Under the pieces are notes generated by a model. That model searched no databases, had not been told where the DNA came from, and saw only the letters and a list, made by a program, of their open reading frames with translations. The position numbers and the translations under genes were made by a program. From Siderastrea radians (taxonomy: Eukaryota > Cnidaria > Anthozoa > Scleractinia > Rhizangiidae), in assembly GCA_964017195.1 (NCBI GenBank), contig OZ024891.1, positions 9,523,182-9,587,181 of the forward strand: a stretch of 64,000 nucleotides of DNA, written 5' to 3'. Of this stretch, positions 20,098 through 33,300 are shown one piece after another (the first letter of the stretch is position 1; each line of letters starts with the position of its first letter).

Positions 20098-20294
20098 CAC
20101 ACATAGGTAAACGTGGCACCGTTTATTATCTTGAACAGGCAAGTGGGTCTAATTTTGGATTCGAGGATAAAACCATTAAGCGTAAGCATTCAAAAGAAGT
20201 TTTCTTTCATTGCTGACTTAAGTGAAGTACAGCTTTCTTTACAACATTTTACAAGTGTTGAAGCTTGTTATCTACACACATATTCTCTGTTTAC

Positions 20295-20650
20295 TCAATC
20301 AGACCGCATCGATGCTTTGATCGCTTTGCTGTTGTAAGGGACGATCTGATATCGGCTGCTGTGGAATGTGCGTGGCGTGACCTGGTACCCCAGATAAGGA
20401 CACGTGATCTTGAGGTATATAATGAGGAACAGCGTGGTGAAAACGCCCAATATGTTGGACATCAGAGTCACCTCGGCCAAGAACTCCGTCAGGTCTGTTA
20501 GAGAACACTCCGCCAACCTAATCATTATGGCGTCTGCGATTACCTTTGTCAGGAAAATTGTTGAGCTGTTGACCACCATCACTGCAAAACATATCAAAAT
20601 CTTGAACCAGGACACCAGCTGATCCAGAAGCAATGTGAGGAACCATTTAC
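20295..20650 (-). CDS. possible membrane-protein exon
   Basis: A frame of over 110 codons holds two strongly hydrophobic segments (around FKILICFAVMVVNSSTIFL and ILGVFTTLFLIIYL) and ends at a stop at 20295 after a polar tail. A possible acceptor is CTTCTGGATCAG near 20620. The opposite strand is also open, so composition alone does not prove coding. It could be the last exon of a multi-pass membrane protein or a decayed fragment. Confidence 0.3.
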
Positions 20651-21294
20651 ATACTAGTTACTGCACATAGCCCGATACACCCTCAACAAGGAGGACCGTG
20701 ATCTCGATCACGTGTCGAACATGGCTCTAGTGTGAGACGAAAGCTCAAAATTTCATAATATGGTGTTTTATTTTTTTCTCAGCGCGTGAGCGGGCAAGAT
20801 GAACCAAATCCTGCAATCTGATTGGTTCCGGGAGCGGGCGGAATTTTCCGATCTTGACCGCGGTCAACGGAACGGCAATAACAAAAAATTTGTAATGGGT
20901 TTTTAAAACCTTTAAAATCTTTAAAACGTTCTCCGAAACTTAGAATTCTGAAATTTTTTGTACATTGTCGTTAAAAACATTCTTTCCAAAATTTCTTGTT
21001 AAAATACCGAATGTTGTACAATGTAAATCGCCTCTTCCCTTTCGACAAACATTTGAGTAAATCGAGCAGGAGTTAGCTACATGTATCGAAATTTGGGAAA
21101 ATAAAGGGGTTTCTTTTAGTTATATTGCTTCCTGTAATTTCTGAGTTTTAACGGAGTAAAAAAGCGTATTTTGCTGCTCTGGTGTCACAAACGGCTTCGT
21201 TTCATGGTTCACTTTACGCGCGCTTGCAAAACGTTGCTTTCCGAAAACAACAAGACACGTTTAACTTTTGAAAAACAACAAGAAAAAAATAAAA

Positions 21295-21399
21295 ATATTA
21301 TTTGCCGGCCTTGGTCGGTCCGTATTGAGAAAAACTGTGCCAGAGGTCTTGAGTACGGCCCGAGGCCGCAGGCCGAGGGCCAAGGCCGGCAAATAATAT
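21295..21399. mobile_element. 105-bp GCCGGCC fold-back MITE
   Basis: The arms ATATTATTTGCCGGCCTTGG and its inverse close a GC-rich hairpin with CGAGGCCGCAGGCCGAGG inside. It contrasts sharply with the AT-rich flanks. I recall the family from several cnidarian genomes. Confidence 0.65.
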
Positions 21400-21639
21400 A
21401 TATTTATTCCCTATATATGAATATGAGTTTAGTTCATTGATAAGCGATATTGAATGGTTAAAATCTATGTTTTAGTAATTTTTTGCAACAATTGTGGGCA
21501 CAAGTCTTGGAACACTTCTGCACAATTTAAGCTAAAAGTACAACCACAGGAGTTCCCCCTCTTCCTTGCAATGTTGATTTCAAGCACCTTTTACCAACTG
21601 AATCACTCCTATTGCTGACAATTAAAAAAAAAGTATTCT

Positions 21640-22022
21640 GAGGTTCACCAAGAGAAAATAAGGGGACAGAGAGGGACACTGCCAGACCAGGCTTTGGGAT
21701 ATGTCAAGTTCGGAAAAGTTATTTTTAGACGGCCATTTGCAACGGAAGTCTGAATTCAGGACGTCCACATAAAGGCAACCTCGATCTGTTGTTTGAAGTA
21801 CCATTCAAAATTTTGCTTGTAATGGCGGACCAAGTGGTCTTACGTTTTGTCGATGAAAACGACTTCGAAAAACAAGGGAAATGGTATTGATGCGGACGTT
21901 TCGGGAAACAGGCTTCCGTTCAAAAGCCAGTCTATAAATAACTTTTGTGGAATTGACATATCCCAGCCAACGCCCTCAGAATCCCTCTCTGTCCCCTTAT
22001 TTTCTCTTGGGTTCACCAAATG
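21640..22022. mobile_element. fold-back element, about 120-bp arms
   Basis: CAAGAGAAAATAAGGGGACA near 21648, TGGGATATGTCAAGTTC near 21693 and GGCCATTTGCAACGGAAG near 21731 are all matched in reverse order on the other side (up to 22015). The loop holds a short frame starting ATGGCGGACCAAGTGG at about 21821, followed by a donor-like ATG|GTATTG. That frame may be captured gene sequence or chance. Confidence 0.6.
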
Positions 22023-22169
22023 AAGGTGTTACAATTTTGTATTTTTGGTCGCGCTTTGCTAAGGTGACCAAAGAGCTATTGGCTACGGCAGTAGACAAAT
22101 TCACAGGCATTTCACGCGCTCTGATAGGCCGAAGGCAATCGACCATAATTCTCTGAACTCTACAGAAAC

Positions 22170-23151
22170 TTAGGGACAGACCATTAGAAAAGTGATGGGG
22201 GGGATGGGGGATTTTTTGCCTGCCAGAATTTTTTTTTTTGGCCCATTTCCAGTGCAAGAATTTTTTTTTTTGGCTACAGCCCTATGCATGAATTTTTTTT
22301 TTTGAGAAAATATTTTCCTTATGCACAATTTGCTATTGAATTAATTAAAAACAATGCAACTTTGTTTTACTAAATACATAGCTTGTACTGTTACGTTACT
22401 TTACATTTTAAAGTTTATTTTATTTCAAAACACTTTTTAATAATCTCGCTTTAAAATGCAGGGTTGTGCTGTAACAAAAATTATAGGGAGCCCAAAAGCC
22501 CTGTCAGGGCTCGAGAGTAATTATTTTGCTAACTAGCCAAGTGGCTAGTGACAGCTGCTTCGATTCACTAACCGAAATCATCCATTGTATCATGTTGTGG
22601 TTCAATTTTATCCTTGTTTTTATTTTTTCCCTTTGGTTTAAAGTCATTATCGGACATCACCATACCCAGGAAAAAAGGACACTAAAAATTAAACCAGGGA
22701 TAAAATTGAACAACAACAGGGTACATACATGTATCAGAATTCATTAACTGAAGGTATTTCAAACTTTTTTCGTTTCCCCTGATGGTTCAAAATAACGGGG
22801 TTCAACTGCATGACTATGACTATAAAAACAACAAAAAATTTGTTCCAGGCGAAGGTATCCCACTCCCGATAAAAGAAATATTAATTATGAAAACTATTTT
22901 ATAGCATCCTGGCAGAGCCCAATTTTTTTTTTGGCAGAGCCCAATTTTTTAAACACTGGAGACACTACTTGAGCACTTTGGCAGAACGAATTATGGTTTC
23001 ATATCAAAATGAGGCCCATCTTGTGCATGAATTTTTTTTCCGGACATTTTCCCTTGCATGAATTTTTTTTTCGGACATTTTCCCTTGCATGAATTTTTTT
23101 TTGGTTTTTTCCCCACCCCACCCATCACTTTTCTAATGGTCCGTCCCTTAA
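22170..23151. mobile_element. 0.98-kb DNA transposon-like element with T-rich direct repeats
   Basis: The left end TTAGGGACAGACCATTAGAA then AAGTGATGGG is matched in inverse at the right end, finishing CTAATGGTCCGTCCCTTAA. Inside each end are repeated units of TGCATGAATTTTTTTTT type. No transposase frame is visible, so it is non-autonomous. It contains the nested element at 22592-22725. Confidence 0.65.
22592..22725. mobile_element. 134-bp nested MITE
   Basis: GTTGTGGTTCAATTTTATCC at the left is matched in inverse by GGGATAAAATTGAACAACAAC at the right. The end motif GTTCAATTTTA is shared with the 17351-18282 element, suggesting related ends. Confidence 0.55.
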
Positions 23152-23154
23152 AAT

Positions 23155-25130
23155 GTACTTTTAGAGTTCACGAAAGAAAGGAAAAAATGATCTTTCTTTG
23201 TTGTCGGGAGTTATGATCTCGCAGTGGGAGAGCTTTCCCGCTTTTCATTTCTCTTTATTTCAAACTTCCACTCTTGCCACAACTTTTATGCACAAACACG
23301 GAGGATGTTAAATCTATTTATGTATTACTAATCGAAACACAATAAAAATGATTTCGTCCCCATTTCTGTAGAATTTACGGAAATGCTAGAAGAAGTTGGG
23401 AAGAATTTGAAACAGCCGTGCATGACAATTTTTAATTTTCCCAAACTTCTATTGGTGTCTTTATGTAGGCAGAAACGTTCAATTTCTTCCGAAATATTTT
23501 TTTAACCATGGGAGTTCTGCATTTCATATGAGAATACTGTTTTTAAGTTTATGGACGGAGCAAAACACAAAGCTTGCCTAAACTAGCAGAAAAGAACTTT
23601 GTGCCGACAGTACTAGTGAAAAAATTGCGACAGTTCAGGGAATTAAGTTTGTATCGAAAGGATATGTCTGGATCATTCTAAACCCTTTGTCTTTTCCAGG
23701 AAACCATTTTGCGTTTTTGGCCGTTGCGTGGATAGTAAAGTTTGGAATATTTTCGACGATGCACGCTTTATGAAATTCATATCTTAACAAATAAAGCTCA
23801 AGAAATAAAAATCTCATCAAACCCAACCGAGAAAAACAAGAATTCCAAACAGGAAGAGTTTAGAAAACACATTAATTAGACATAAAATGCTGTTTACATT
23901 AACCGATTAATTAAATCGTAAATATTGACATTTGTCTCAAGCTGTCCTTACCGGCTTGCTGTTTTGCAGCTGATGAAAAATAATGCACTCTAAACAAGGT
24001 ATAAATAATTACTTTCGCCTTAGCTTCAAGAAAGTGCTACGGAAAATTTCAAGCGACGTTTCTCGCTGGTTGAATGCAGATGGGAAAGTGATTTTCGGAG
24101 AACGAATGTGGTAGAGAGATTTTCCACAGACAATCAAGTGCAGGTGAAATGCAACTTCGAAGCGTTTTTTGAAGAAGAGAGTGACGTTTTTGGTACAAAA
24201 CAGCGATTAGGTCTTTCTTCTCAGCAAGAATGCTAGTTTTCCGGTGCTTTCCACCGCTTATGATGAAAAACGGAAGAAGGTACTGTGAATACCCTGAAAC
24301 GAATGCAATTTTCAATGAAAATTCTCTTCGCTGACTAAAGAAGGAAAAAACAGTTAAAGTATGTTTTCTATGCAAATAAATCAAAACGGGTAAAATTTCT
24401 CAACATCTACGCGATAAAACTGAAAACTACAAATTGCAGGTTTTTGCTTGATAGATATGAACTGGTCGGAGTAGAATGTTTTTCTTTTTTGAAATTAGTG
24501 GCTTCTAACATTGCATGCGGCTTCGCGTTAATCCTGATCATGAATTTGTTAGACTTCCGTTTACTGCCAAACGTATCATTGACACGCAAACTTTTGTCGG
24601 GTTTTAAACGCTAAGAATTGATCAGTAAAGAAATTTAATCGACGACAAACCTAGATAGTTAACGATATAGCTAACCTAAACACCAAATTCGTGGACTTTA
24701 AAATTCGATCAGCGATGATTAGGACGAAATAAACTAAAATATCGCTACTTTAAACTGATTGTTGGATAAAAAAGGACAACAGAATAAAGTTTTTCTTCCA
24801 ATTGGTCGAAAAAAAAAACGAAAAAGATACGGTCCGTGAATGGAAAAGGTTGTTAAAATCGTACGACTAATGGGACACAGGAGCTCCGAAACTTCGTGTT
24901 TTTAGGAGACTCTTTAGCGCGAGAAAGCCTCCATTTTTTTTAAGGCAGACACCAGGTAGGGCCGGATTCACTAAGCCCTTCTATGGTAAAATGTACTGGA
25001 AGCCAATAGCCTGTTGTTACGATAGATACGTAAGATCCATCGTACAGGAATGGTTTGTGAATCTGGCCCCAGGTTTTGAAGCATTGGCCTTGAGATACAA
25101 TGTTGGACTCGCTAATTAAACCAACGTCAA
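23155..25130. other. no gene recognised
   Basis: AT-rich sequence. The minus frames at 23635-23826 and 24049-24384 have no splice support or recognisable domain. Confidence 0.4.
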
Positions 25131-25132
25131 CT

Positions 25133-25315
25133 TTAATGTTCTCCTTGGTGTTCTCCATATATTTCTAATGGTACTAGTTGGGAGAATTTGATAAAAGATC
25201 AGCATTGTTTTCTTTGGTGTTCATTCGTTTATTCTTAAGACTTGAATGTGTCACCAAGTAATGATATATTGTGAGTAGAAATTAGAAGCTTCTCACAACT
25301 GGGGCTTAAAGGATT
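25133..25315. mobile_element. diverged copy of the TTAA MITE family
   Basis: It shares TGTTCTCC ... ATATATTTCTAATGGTACTAG, CATTC-TTTATTCTTAAGACTTGAATG, GTGAGTAGAAATTAGAAGCTT and GGGGCTTAAAGGATTTA in order with the 12119-12321 element. The left terminus is eroded. Confidence 0.5.
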
Positions 25316-26087
25316 TACTACAAGATCATCTCTTCTCCACTGACAAATGGTAAGGAATCGAATACTACACAATGTATCACTGCCGAAAGTTCCGAGAGGA
25401 GTTTCTTTCACTGCAAAAGGGCTGAAAAGTTATTTAATGAGAAAGTAGACATCTATGAACAAAATACTTTATTAAAATCGTTTCAAACTGATTGATTACA
25501 AAAATATTTACCCAATACAACAGTTATACCAAAATTCTCTGAGCCACATATACTGAATACAGGTTATATCGCTTCTGATCATATGTATATACAAGTTAAT
25601 CTCATTAACATCTTATGCTCTTTCATTAAATAACCTGTGCTCTAAGCCTCCAACCTAGATACTATCGAGTCTGAGGTCCTCCTAGCTTTGTAGAAAATCA
25701 CTTTTTATTTTTAACCCTAGAGCAAAAATTTCATTCCAGTGCAGTTTCATTTTAACTTTAAAGTCTAATGAAAGAAATTTGTCACTATTCAGATGGACGC
25801 TACTCAACGAGCAGCGCTTAGGAGATTTCACATTTTTGGATAAAAAATGTGCTGAGACTCAAATTACTACCTTTTCTCATGCACGAAATGCTCCTAGAAT
25901 ATCAAAAGAAATAAATCGAATGATTTTCTCAAAGGGAAAACAAACGATGATCAGTGTCTGGCGATTTTCTTTTTCCAAGAAACACGGAGGAAAGATGAAA
26001 ACATTAGCCTAACGTGTTAAAGTTGCAATCCATTTCTATTCTAGCTTTCCGCAGCTAAACACATTTTTTTATAATTTCAGAAAACTG

Positions 26088-26206
26088 CTAGACTGCGAGT
26101 AGTCTCTAATTTTGGCGATGGCGATTAAAATTTCGTCAGCGCGTGTGTGTATTTCGCCCGCCCCCACAATCGCCACCGCCAAAATTAGAGACTACTTACA
26201 GTGTAG
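26088..26206. mobile_element. 119-bp hairpin MITE
   Basis: Arms AGTAGTCTCTAATTTTGGCG and its inverse, extended outward by CTAGACTGCG/CTACACTGTA, pair over about 40 bases around a short GC-rich loop. It sits just beyond the 3' end of the secreted-protein gene. Confidence 0.65.
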
Positions 26207-26560
26207 TAAACTGGTAGAACAATTTAAACAAACCTGAACCATTATTTTTGAGTTTCCTTTAATTTTAAGGCGTCTTTCAGCTTTTAAAGGTAATCTTCAT
26301 ATAGGTGAAAGAGACCGTTTAAGTAGTGTCTCCCTGCACTTTTTATTTTGTGCCACAAGGGGTTAAAAGCCGTTGAGCAATACTTTCCGGCGATGCTGCT
26401 TATCATGGCGGACAAGGTGACCTCTTCTAAGCATACTGACGAAAGGCTATTCCAAACCGAACAGTATAAGTAAAAATGTAAAAACGTGAAAAAAGCTCTT
26501 GCCCTCGAGACAAATTCCAGATTGATGCAATCAATAAACAAAAAAACACACACACATTTA

Positions 26561-26943
26561 TCATATTTCAAGAATCAACTGTCTTCTTCTAGAAACACCT
26601 TCAGGATTTGCAGTGTTACTGGGTGACGTAACTTGGACAGGCTGTTGCTTAGCAACAAGGGCATTATCAGGTGCAACATCCTGATTTAGGTTCAAATCCC
26701 TATATTCAAGTGCACGAGATCCTGCCTCCACGCGGAGAGTCCCATCCAGCTCTTGCCGATCCGGTAATTCTGATACCATTAATCTTTGAACCTTTCTGTA
26801 GGGCCTGCCTCGAATTTGGGGGCTTTCCAGTAGGTCCCGAAGAGAGAACCTCTCGCAGTGGTTCCCCGAGAAAAAGGTCGGGCATCTGCAGTTGTTTCCG
26901 TCCACACATCGTCCGCCATTTTGACATCTTGGTAGACAGATGG
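26561..26943 (-). CDS. secreted-protein gene, last exon with EGF-like domain
   Basis: The acceptor TTGTTATTGCAG at 26944 opens an EGF-like domain of about 30 residues (CLPRCQNGGRC ... NNCRC-P-FFSGNHCE). It has six cysteines in the normal order and the QNGG turn. About 95 hydrophilic residues follow, ending in RRRQLILEI and a stop at 26561. These are nearly the only cysteines after the signal region. Confidence 0.8.
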
Positions 26944-29900
26944 CTGCAATAACAAGATGAGGGTGAATTTCAATGTTACAGTGCACTTATATCTTGGAGA
27001 ACTAAACGTACATTTTGCACCTGAGACAAAAGGCAGCCCTTCTAATCATTTACGAAGCATTCTTCAGATCGAGTTTATTTCGGTAAAGGACAACCCATTG
27101 TGTTCCTTTGGGCCTATTCCGTTTTCGAAAAGAATCTTGATTTTTAAAAATTAAATCTTCTCTTAATTGTCTTTCAAACTCCCCTTTGGGGATGTATGTC
27201 ATGTCATATCGCTAGGGATAACAGAAGGAAAGAAATATTTCGTTTTCCCGCAATAAGCAGGATTTCATTCTTTCGGGAAAACGTTTTGCTGTGAAGAATT
27301 GAGGAACATGATGTAGAAGATTAATTTCCCATGATGGGACTTTTCCAATGATGATTATGCTTTCAACAACCATACCGTGTTCCTTTGGAAAAGGCTTGGG
27401 TTTACTCAGAATACAGGCCAAATTGCCTTCTTTAGGAAATATTGTTAGTTTACTCGAAATAAACAGAAATGTGCACTGTAGGAATTATAATTCTCCCCTT
27501 GTATTAATTTTTTCCTAAATCACAACACGAAATACCCACCCCCCACCCCCACCCCCTAAAATAACCTCCCGTAGTTTCACTCTGACTAACCTGCTGTTGA
27601 TAACAGATCGGCTCTGTTGTTAGGGACAATGATGTTCACAATAGGTCTTACTACTGCATGGGCCTCAGAGGTGGGTGCAGATTGAGCTCCTTGTGCTAAG
27701 GACACGTGTGTGCTATCTCGAGACTTATCCTCAGCACGGCTGTCATCTGTTAGTGGATTGAATAATAAACCGTTGTTTACCATTTACGTGAGCAAACCGG
27801 TCGGTCCACAGTTTATGTTAATAAGACACCAAATCTCCAATTGGAAATTCTATTGGAGATTTGTCTTCTTTTATTTACCGGAAGTAAGCCTGGAACCGAG
27901 CTAAGTAGCCACTTTTTAACTGACAGTCTCCAGCACATTCCTGTAAACAGTACTTCCTGTGAATCCAAAACTCACCTTTTGTTTCTTGACCATCTTCTAC
28001 TGTATTTACGGCGGTGGAAAGTGTGCCTGCACGCCTCGCCTCCCCGGGAAACAGCGAGGAAATCGGTATAACAATCTTCTCCGGAGTGTATTGGGGCACG
28101 GGAATTTTCGGTGTCGCAGTCACATCTTTACCTATATACACAGTGGTCTGTTGTTGACTGTGAACTGGATGTTGATTAGCGGGCGTGTCTTCCCTTGGTG
28201 GATTGAGGAGGGTTGGCATCGTTGGTAATGGGCGCTCTAAAAGGAAATTATAAAATGGCAAGAGTAAGACGTGCGTTTTGATTGGTCAAGGGGAGGTTAA
28301 AGCACAGACGCACGAATGACGTAATGAGCCGCAAAGTTCTGCGCCCCCAATTCATTACTACAAAGATTTTTGAAAACATTTCTAATTTTGCGCGGGAGAA
28401 CCGATATCAAACAATGTGTAAAACAACAAGATGATTAGTTCGTTACTTTTCTAGAATGTAATTCCAGTTGTCCGAGAAGAACATGACACTGGCACCAAAG
28501 CAGGTTGTCGCGTGGAGAACTTGACATCCCAACGGTCACTATGCGCGCGTCATGCAGGTTCCACGCGGCAACCTGTTGATGTTGATGTTGATAACTTTAT
28601 TTCTACACGGTTAAATATCAGTCTCACATAGAAAATACATAAAAATTCTCTACAACTGGTTAACATATTTGCCGTGTGGGACCCCCACGCGCGTCTCTTG
28701 ACTAGCCTTGAGAGGAGGAGAAAATGCCCGTATCGAAACATTTTTTGTGAAAGGAGATGATTTCGAAATTAGATGGAACCTGTATAAAAAGCTGTGGGAC
28801 CTTTACAGCATCACATAGAAGTCATTGGGCTGTCCTGTGGTACAATGTACTTCGTGTAGTATGTACTTAGGTGTCTTGTTTTCCCATAATTCCTTTGGGC
28901 GAATTTTTCACTTCACAGATTTGAATTTACAGAGAGTTTTTCATTGTTATGACATCTTTAATTCAGACCTGATTTCTGTTCAACAACCAGGAGCCTTTTC
29001 GCCAAGTTTGCCATTGCTGTCTCCAGCACAGTGACCTCGTTTTCAAGCTTGACAACTTTTTTCTGCAAGCTGTGAATTTTTTTCTCATCTGAGTGTCCAT
29101 AAACGAAACTTGACCCCCTCGGCCCTGGAAAAGAAGGACAGAGATTACAAAAATATGTTTACCCAGATAAAAAGGGTGATTAACCTTTCACACTGGTCAT
29201 CCAAATGAGTTTTTTTCCTAAACTTCAGGTGGAAGCAAATAAAAACTACTGGGGTGCTGTTTATGATGTTGTAAAAAGTGGTTCTAACTTTCGAATGACA
29301 GCTATTGAGAAGAACGTGCCTCTAGTTAGGTTCAATTACGTAAAAAGAGTGATTAACCGTTCATATTGATGATCCATTTGACGTTTTTCCACCAAAAGCT
29401 AAGCAAGGTAGCTTTAACTCATGTGGCGGAACGAGACGGTATTCTGACTTGTGAATGAGACCATACGACATGTGACCATTCAAACAAAAGCCAGTGAGAA
29501 GAACTCTCCTCTGGTTGTACTTGTTTTGCAGCAAAACGTGAATGTTCCCAGCCGGAGTTACACTTCTTTACAATTACGCATAGTGAAAGCATTAACTCCT
29601 TAAGAATGGTGTCCCAGATGGTAACGTAATGAACTTTGAATATCAGTACCTTGCACAATCTCCTTAATGCTGTATGTGTTATCGTCGTTGGACGTCGTCA
29701 GAAGTGAAGTGGGAGGAGTGCGAGACGTCAATACCTCAACTGTCAGTTAAAAATGATTCATGAATGTTAGTTGCAGTCACTCTGTAATACAAAATTCATC
29801 AGTGAAATAAAAAGTGTGTGGAAATAAGGGACCTTAAAAGCAATGCCAACGTTGATGACCCAGAAGTCAAGGAAGCAACGGGAAGTTGATTGTTTTCTTT

Positions 29901-30359
29901 TTTGCGTGTCATGACTTTATTACCTTAAGTGAAAAAGGAGAACTCTGCTAATCATGGTGGGAAGCAGAAACGCACCAAAAGGTTTCCGTCCGTGAGGTCC
30001 AGGACGCGGACTTTGCCGGTTGCTTAAGGTCCCCAAGAAGGCGGAAAAGGGAACGTAAAGTGAATCTCATACAAGACCAACCTCACACACGATTAACGCA
30101 CACAGCAAAACACAGCAAAGGTCAAGACAAATCGAAAACAAATGCATGGCGTACGCTTGTTAATTACTTTGTTTTAAGCCCTTTCAGCCCCAAAAAGCCC
30201 TAGTTATGTTAAACAAAATTGAAAACATATATAAAATTTCGTTTTGCAAAATATTGCAAGGAAAAGGAAAAGAAGAGAAGAAAAACAACAGCGGCAACAA
30301 CAACAATAGCAATAACAACAACAATTGCTGAACAGTCAGCAACAAGAACGAGAATAATA

Positions 30360-30394
<35 letters not shown>

Positions 30395-33300
30395 TATAAT
30401 AATAACAACAACACAAATGGCAACGAAAACAGCTTCTTACGGAAGCATTTCTCAATAGCTTTATTCTGAATAGTCACTTTTGAGTCTTACGATTATGTTT
30501 ATAGCCTTATAAGTAGAAACCGTTTGCGAGAACCGACGGAAACTTAAACGGCACGATGAACACGCTTTCCAAAACACCACGATTAATTTTTAGACTCATT
30601 TTTCAATGCATGATATGTTTTCGCGACATGGTACAATTATTTCAAACACCTCTACCTGATTACTTTTATATATGATCATACGTTACATCATATCATTACC
30701 TTGTTGAGTTTTTGACGGCTCGATGTCCTCATTTGTCGAATTTTTTGCCTTTGTGTCTGTCCTTGACGAATAACTTTGCTTTTCATTTTTGTCATCTTCT
30801 GCTGCAATTTCTGAAAACAGAATGAGGAGTTCGACGTTTGCAATTGGCTTAAGAGTTATTGATACATTTCTTGCCCAAAATTGATGAAATGTAAATAAAA
30901 ATAAACAAGGCAGAAGTTCTCTTGAATCGTGATGAGTAGAATTTACCGGTACTTGTGATGAGGGCCAATTTGACACATTTCTACCTTTTTTTTAAATAAT
31001 GATCATTCCACGAAATCACTAATGATTAAGAGAAATGTAGCCAACTAGAGCGCACGATTGCTTATTTCATCTAGGGACATCATCATCATCATCATCATCA
31101 TCAGTTGTTATGCATAGTGTAAAACGGTTGTCGAAGTGGATGTGATAGTTTTTTATATGTGTCAGAAGGTACCTTCTCTCGCTACGTGGCGCTGTGAAGT
31201 ATTTGAGCTTTGTGGCCACTCCTCTTCCTTCCTTTTCCGCGCTGCCCGGGTAGCAATTTTAGAACTCGTTGGCTTCCCTGACTTCTTATTATTCACTAAA
31301 CATAGAAGAAGGAATCAAAACATCGTAAATTCTTAACTTCACGTAACTTCATCAAAGCGGCTGAGCTAATGGACTTTTACAGTAGTTTGCTTACAGTAGC
31401 TTGTACACTTTCCCTGTGAAACCCTTAACGTCGCCTCAGTGTTTTCATTGCACATTTTAATTTTTGAAAATGGATTCTTTGCTTGAATTCAGTTCAATGT
31501 AATAGAAACAACTGAAATGACCAGAAAACACGGGGGCAAAGGAAGTGCATTCTTACTCAAAGAAGAGTTAAAGGTACAGAGATACATGCGGGAGCAAACA
31601 CCATGACGCCCAATCATAGTTAAAGCAAAGGCACGTGGTATAGTTAAAGCAAAGGCGCGTGGTTCTGGCGTCTTGCTTGTTAGCGCGACATTCATTAACT
31701 TTCTACAATAAAGCATGGTTTGAAACCTATTCAAGAACGTCTCCACTTTTGCGGAAAGTTGCAAGAACATATTCCCACCTCCGGACCAAACAACAACAAT
31801 AACAACAAAACAAACAAACAAACAACAAACCGAAAAATCAAAAACAAAAAGTCGAGAAGAGATAACTCACCATGTTTTCTATCAGCTGCAGGTGCAGCGG
31901 TGTAGCGTTTGGTGTCATTCAAACCGACGTGACTAGGTTTCTTTTGCGATCTCCTTGACGACATCTTTACTGACTGGCTGGTTAGTTTGTGAGATCCAGA
32001 ATCATGCGTGGAACGTTCAGTGGTGATGTTTATGACTTGCGATGAGTTGTCTGAAACACTTTCTGGGTCATGTATTACGTCACTATCTGGACCAAATATC
32101 AAAATACCTTTTGGGTTTTGTGTGACCTCACTTTGTGGACTATGTTTTGCGCCATCGTTTTGGTTTCGTTTATCTTCCGCGTCATGTGTCACGCTGCTAG
32201 GAATTCTGTCACCTTTTCTATCATTTGTTAACCCACTTTTTGGGTCTATTGTCACACCACCCTCCTGACCATTTGTTGCGTGACGTTCTGAGTCACGTGT
32301 CGGATCATTTTCTTCAGGTGAAACACCACTTCCGCTTCCTGAACCGTCTGTCTTAGCACTTTCTGCAACAAGTTTAAATTTATTGTCAGCGTTCAACGCC
32401 TCCATATTCCCTGAACTGTGTACCCTATTACTTTCCTCGTGATGTGGATTTGTTGTTTTTACGACCTGGGTAATAACCACTTTATCAATCTTTGCCTTTT
32501 CTAAATTTTCTGTCTTCACATCTTCATGTCTAACGGCTCCGGCACCATTTTGTGATTCAATATCTTTTTGCATATGGTAAGCCCTCTCGTCTTCAGCATT
32601 GTCAGCAGTAGTTATGTGAGATTCTACATCTTTTTGTGTATGCTCAGCCTTCCCTGCTCTAGTAATGCCGGAAGTAGAAGGATCCAAAGTGTCCGCATGT
32701 TCACGCGGCTTGGGTTTTGCTATGATGTCCCTCTTGTCATTTGCCGTCTTAGTCTTTGGACGACCGACAGAAATATTTGCAGAATCTCTTAAATTACTCG
32801 AGAATCTGTCACTCTGGTCTACTTGTTCTTTATCCGTCTCCTTACCTTTGGCCAAAGATTTCTTAAAGTTTCCAGCAAGATTGTTTTTCGTTTGGTCTTT
32901 TCCAGCATGTGGAATCTTGGTCTTCCCAGAGCTATCCTCTTGCTTTTTCTGAGTGTGTCGTAAAGGGACGTTATCATTGATTTTTGTGATGCTTGACTTT
33001 TCTTTCGCACTTTTATCGTTGTCACTTGACGTTTTCTTCTGTGAAAGATGGACAGATCCATTATCTGAGTCTCTGTCAATGTTCTCTGCTTGTACTTTAT
33101 ATTTCACTTCATCTTTGTCCAATGATTTTGTCGAATTTTCTACAAAATTATCTCGCGTTTGTGTCCTTCCAACGTTTGAAATCTTAGAATTATCAAATCC
33201 ATGACTTGTCTTTTCCTCAGTGCCTTGCAGAGGCGCTTTTCCATCACTGTTTGAAATGTTAAACATTTCTTTTGTAATTTTACCATTTTCGCTGGAGTTA

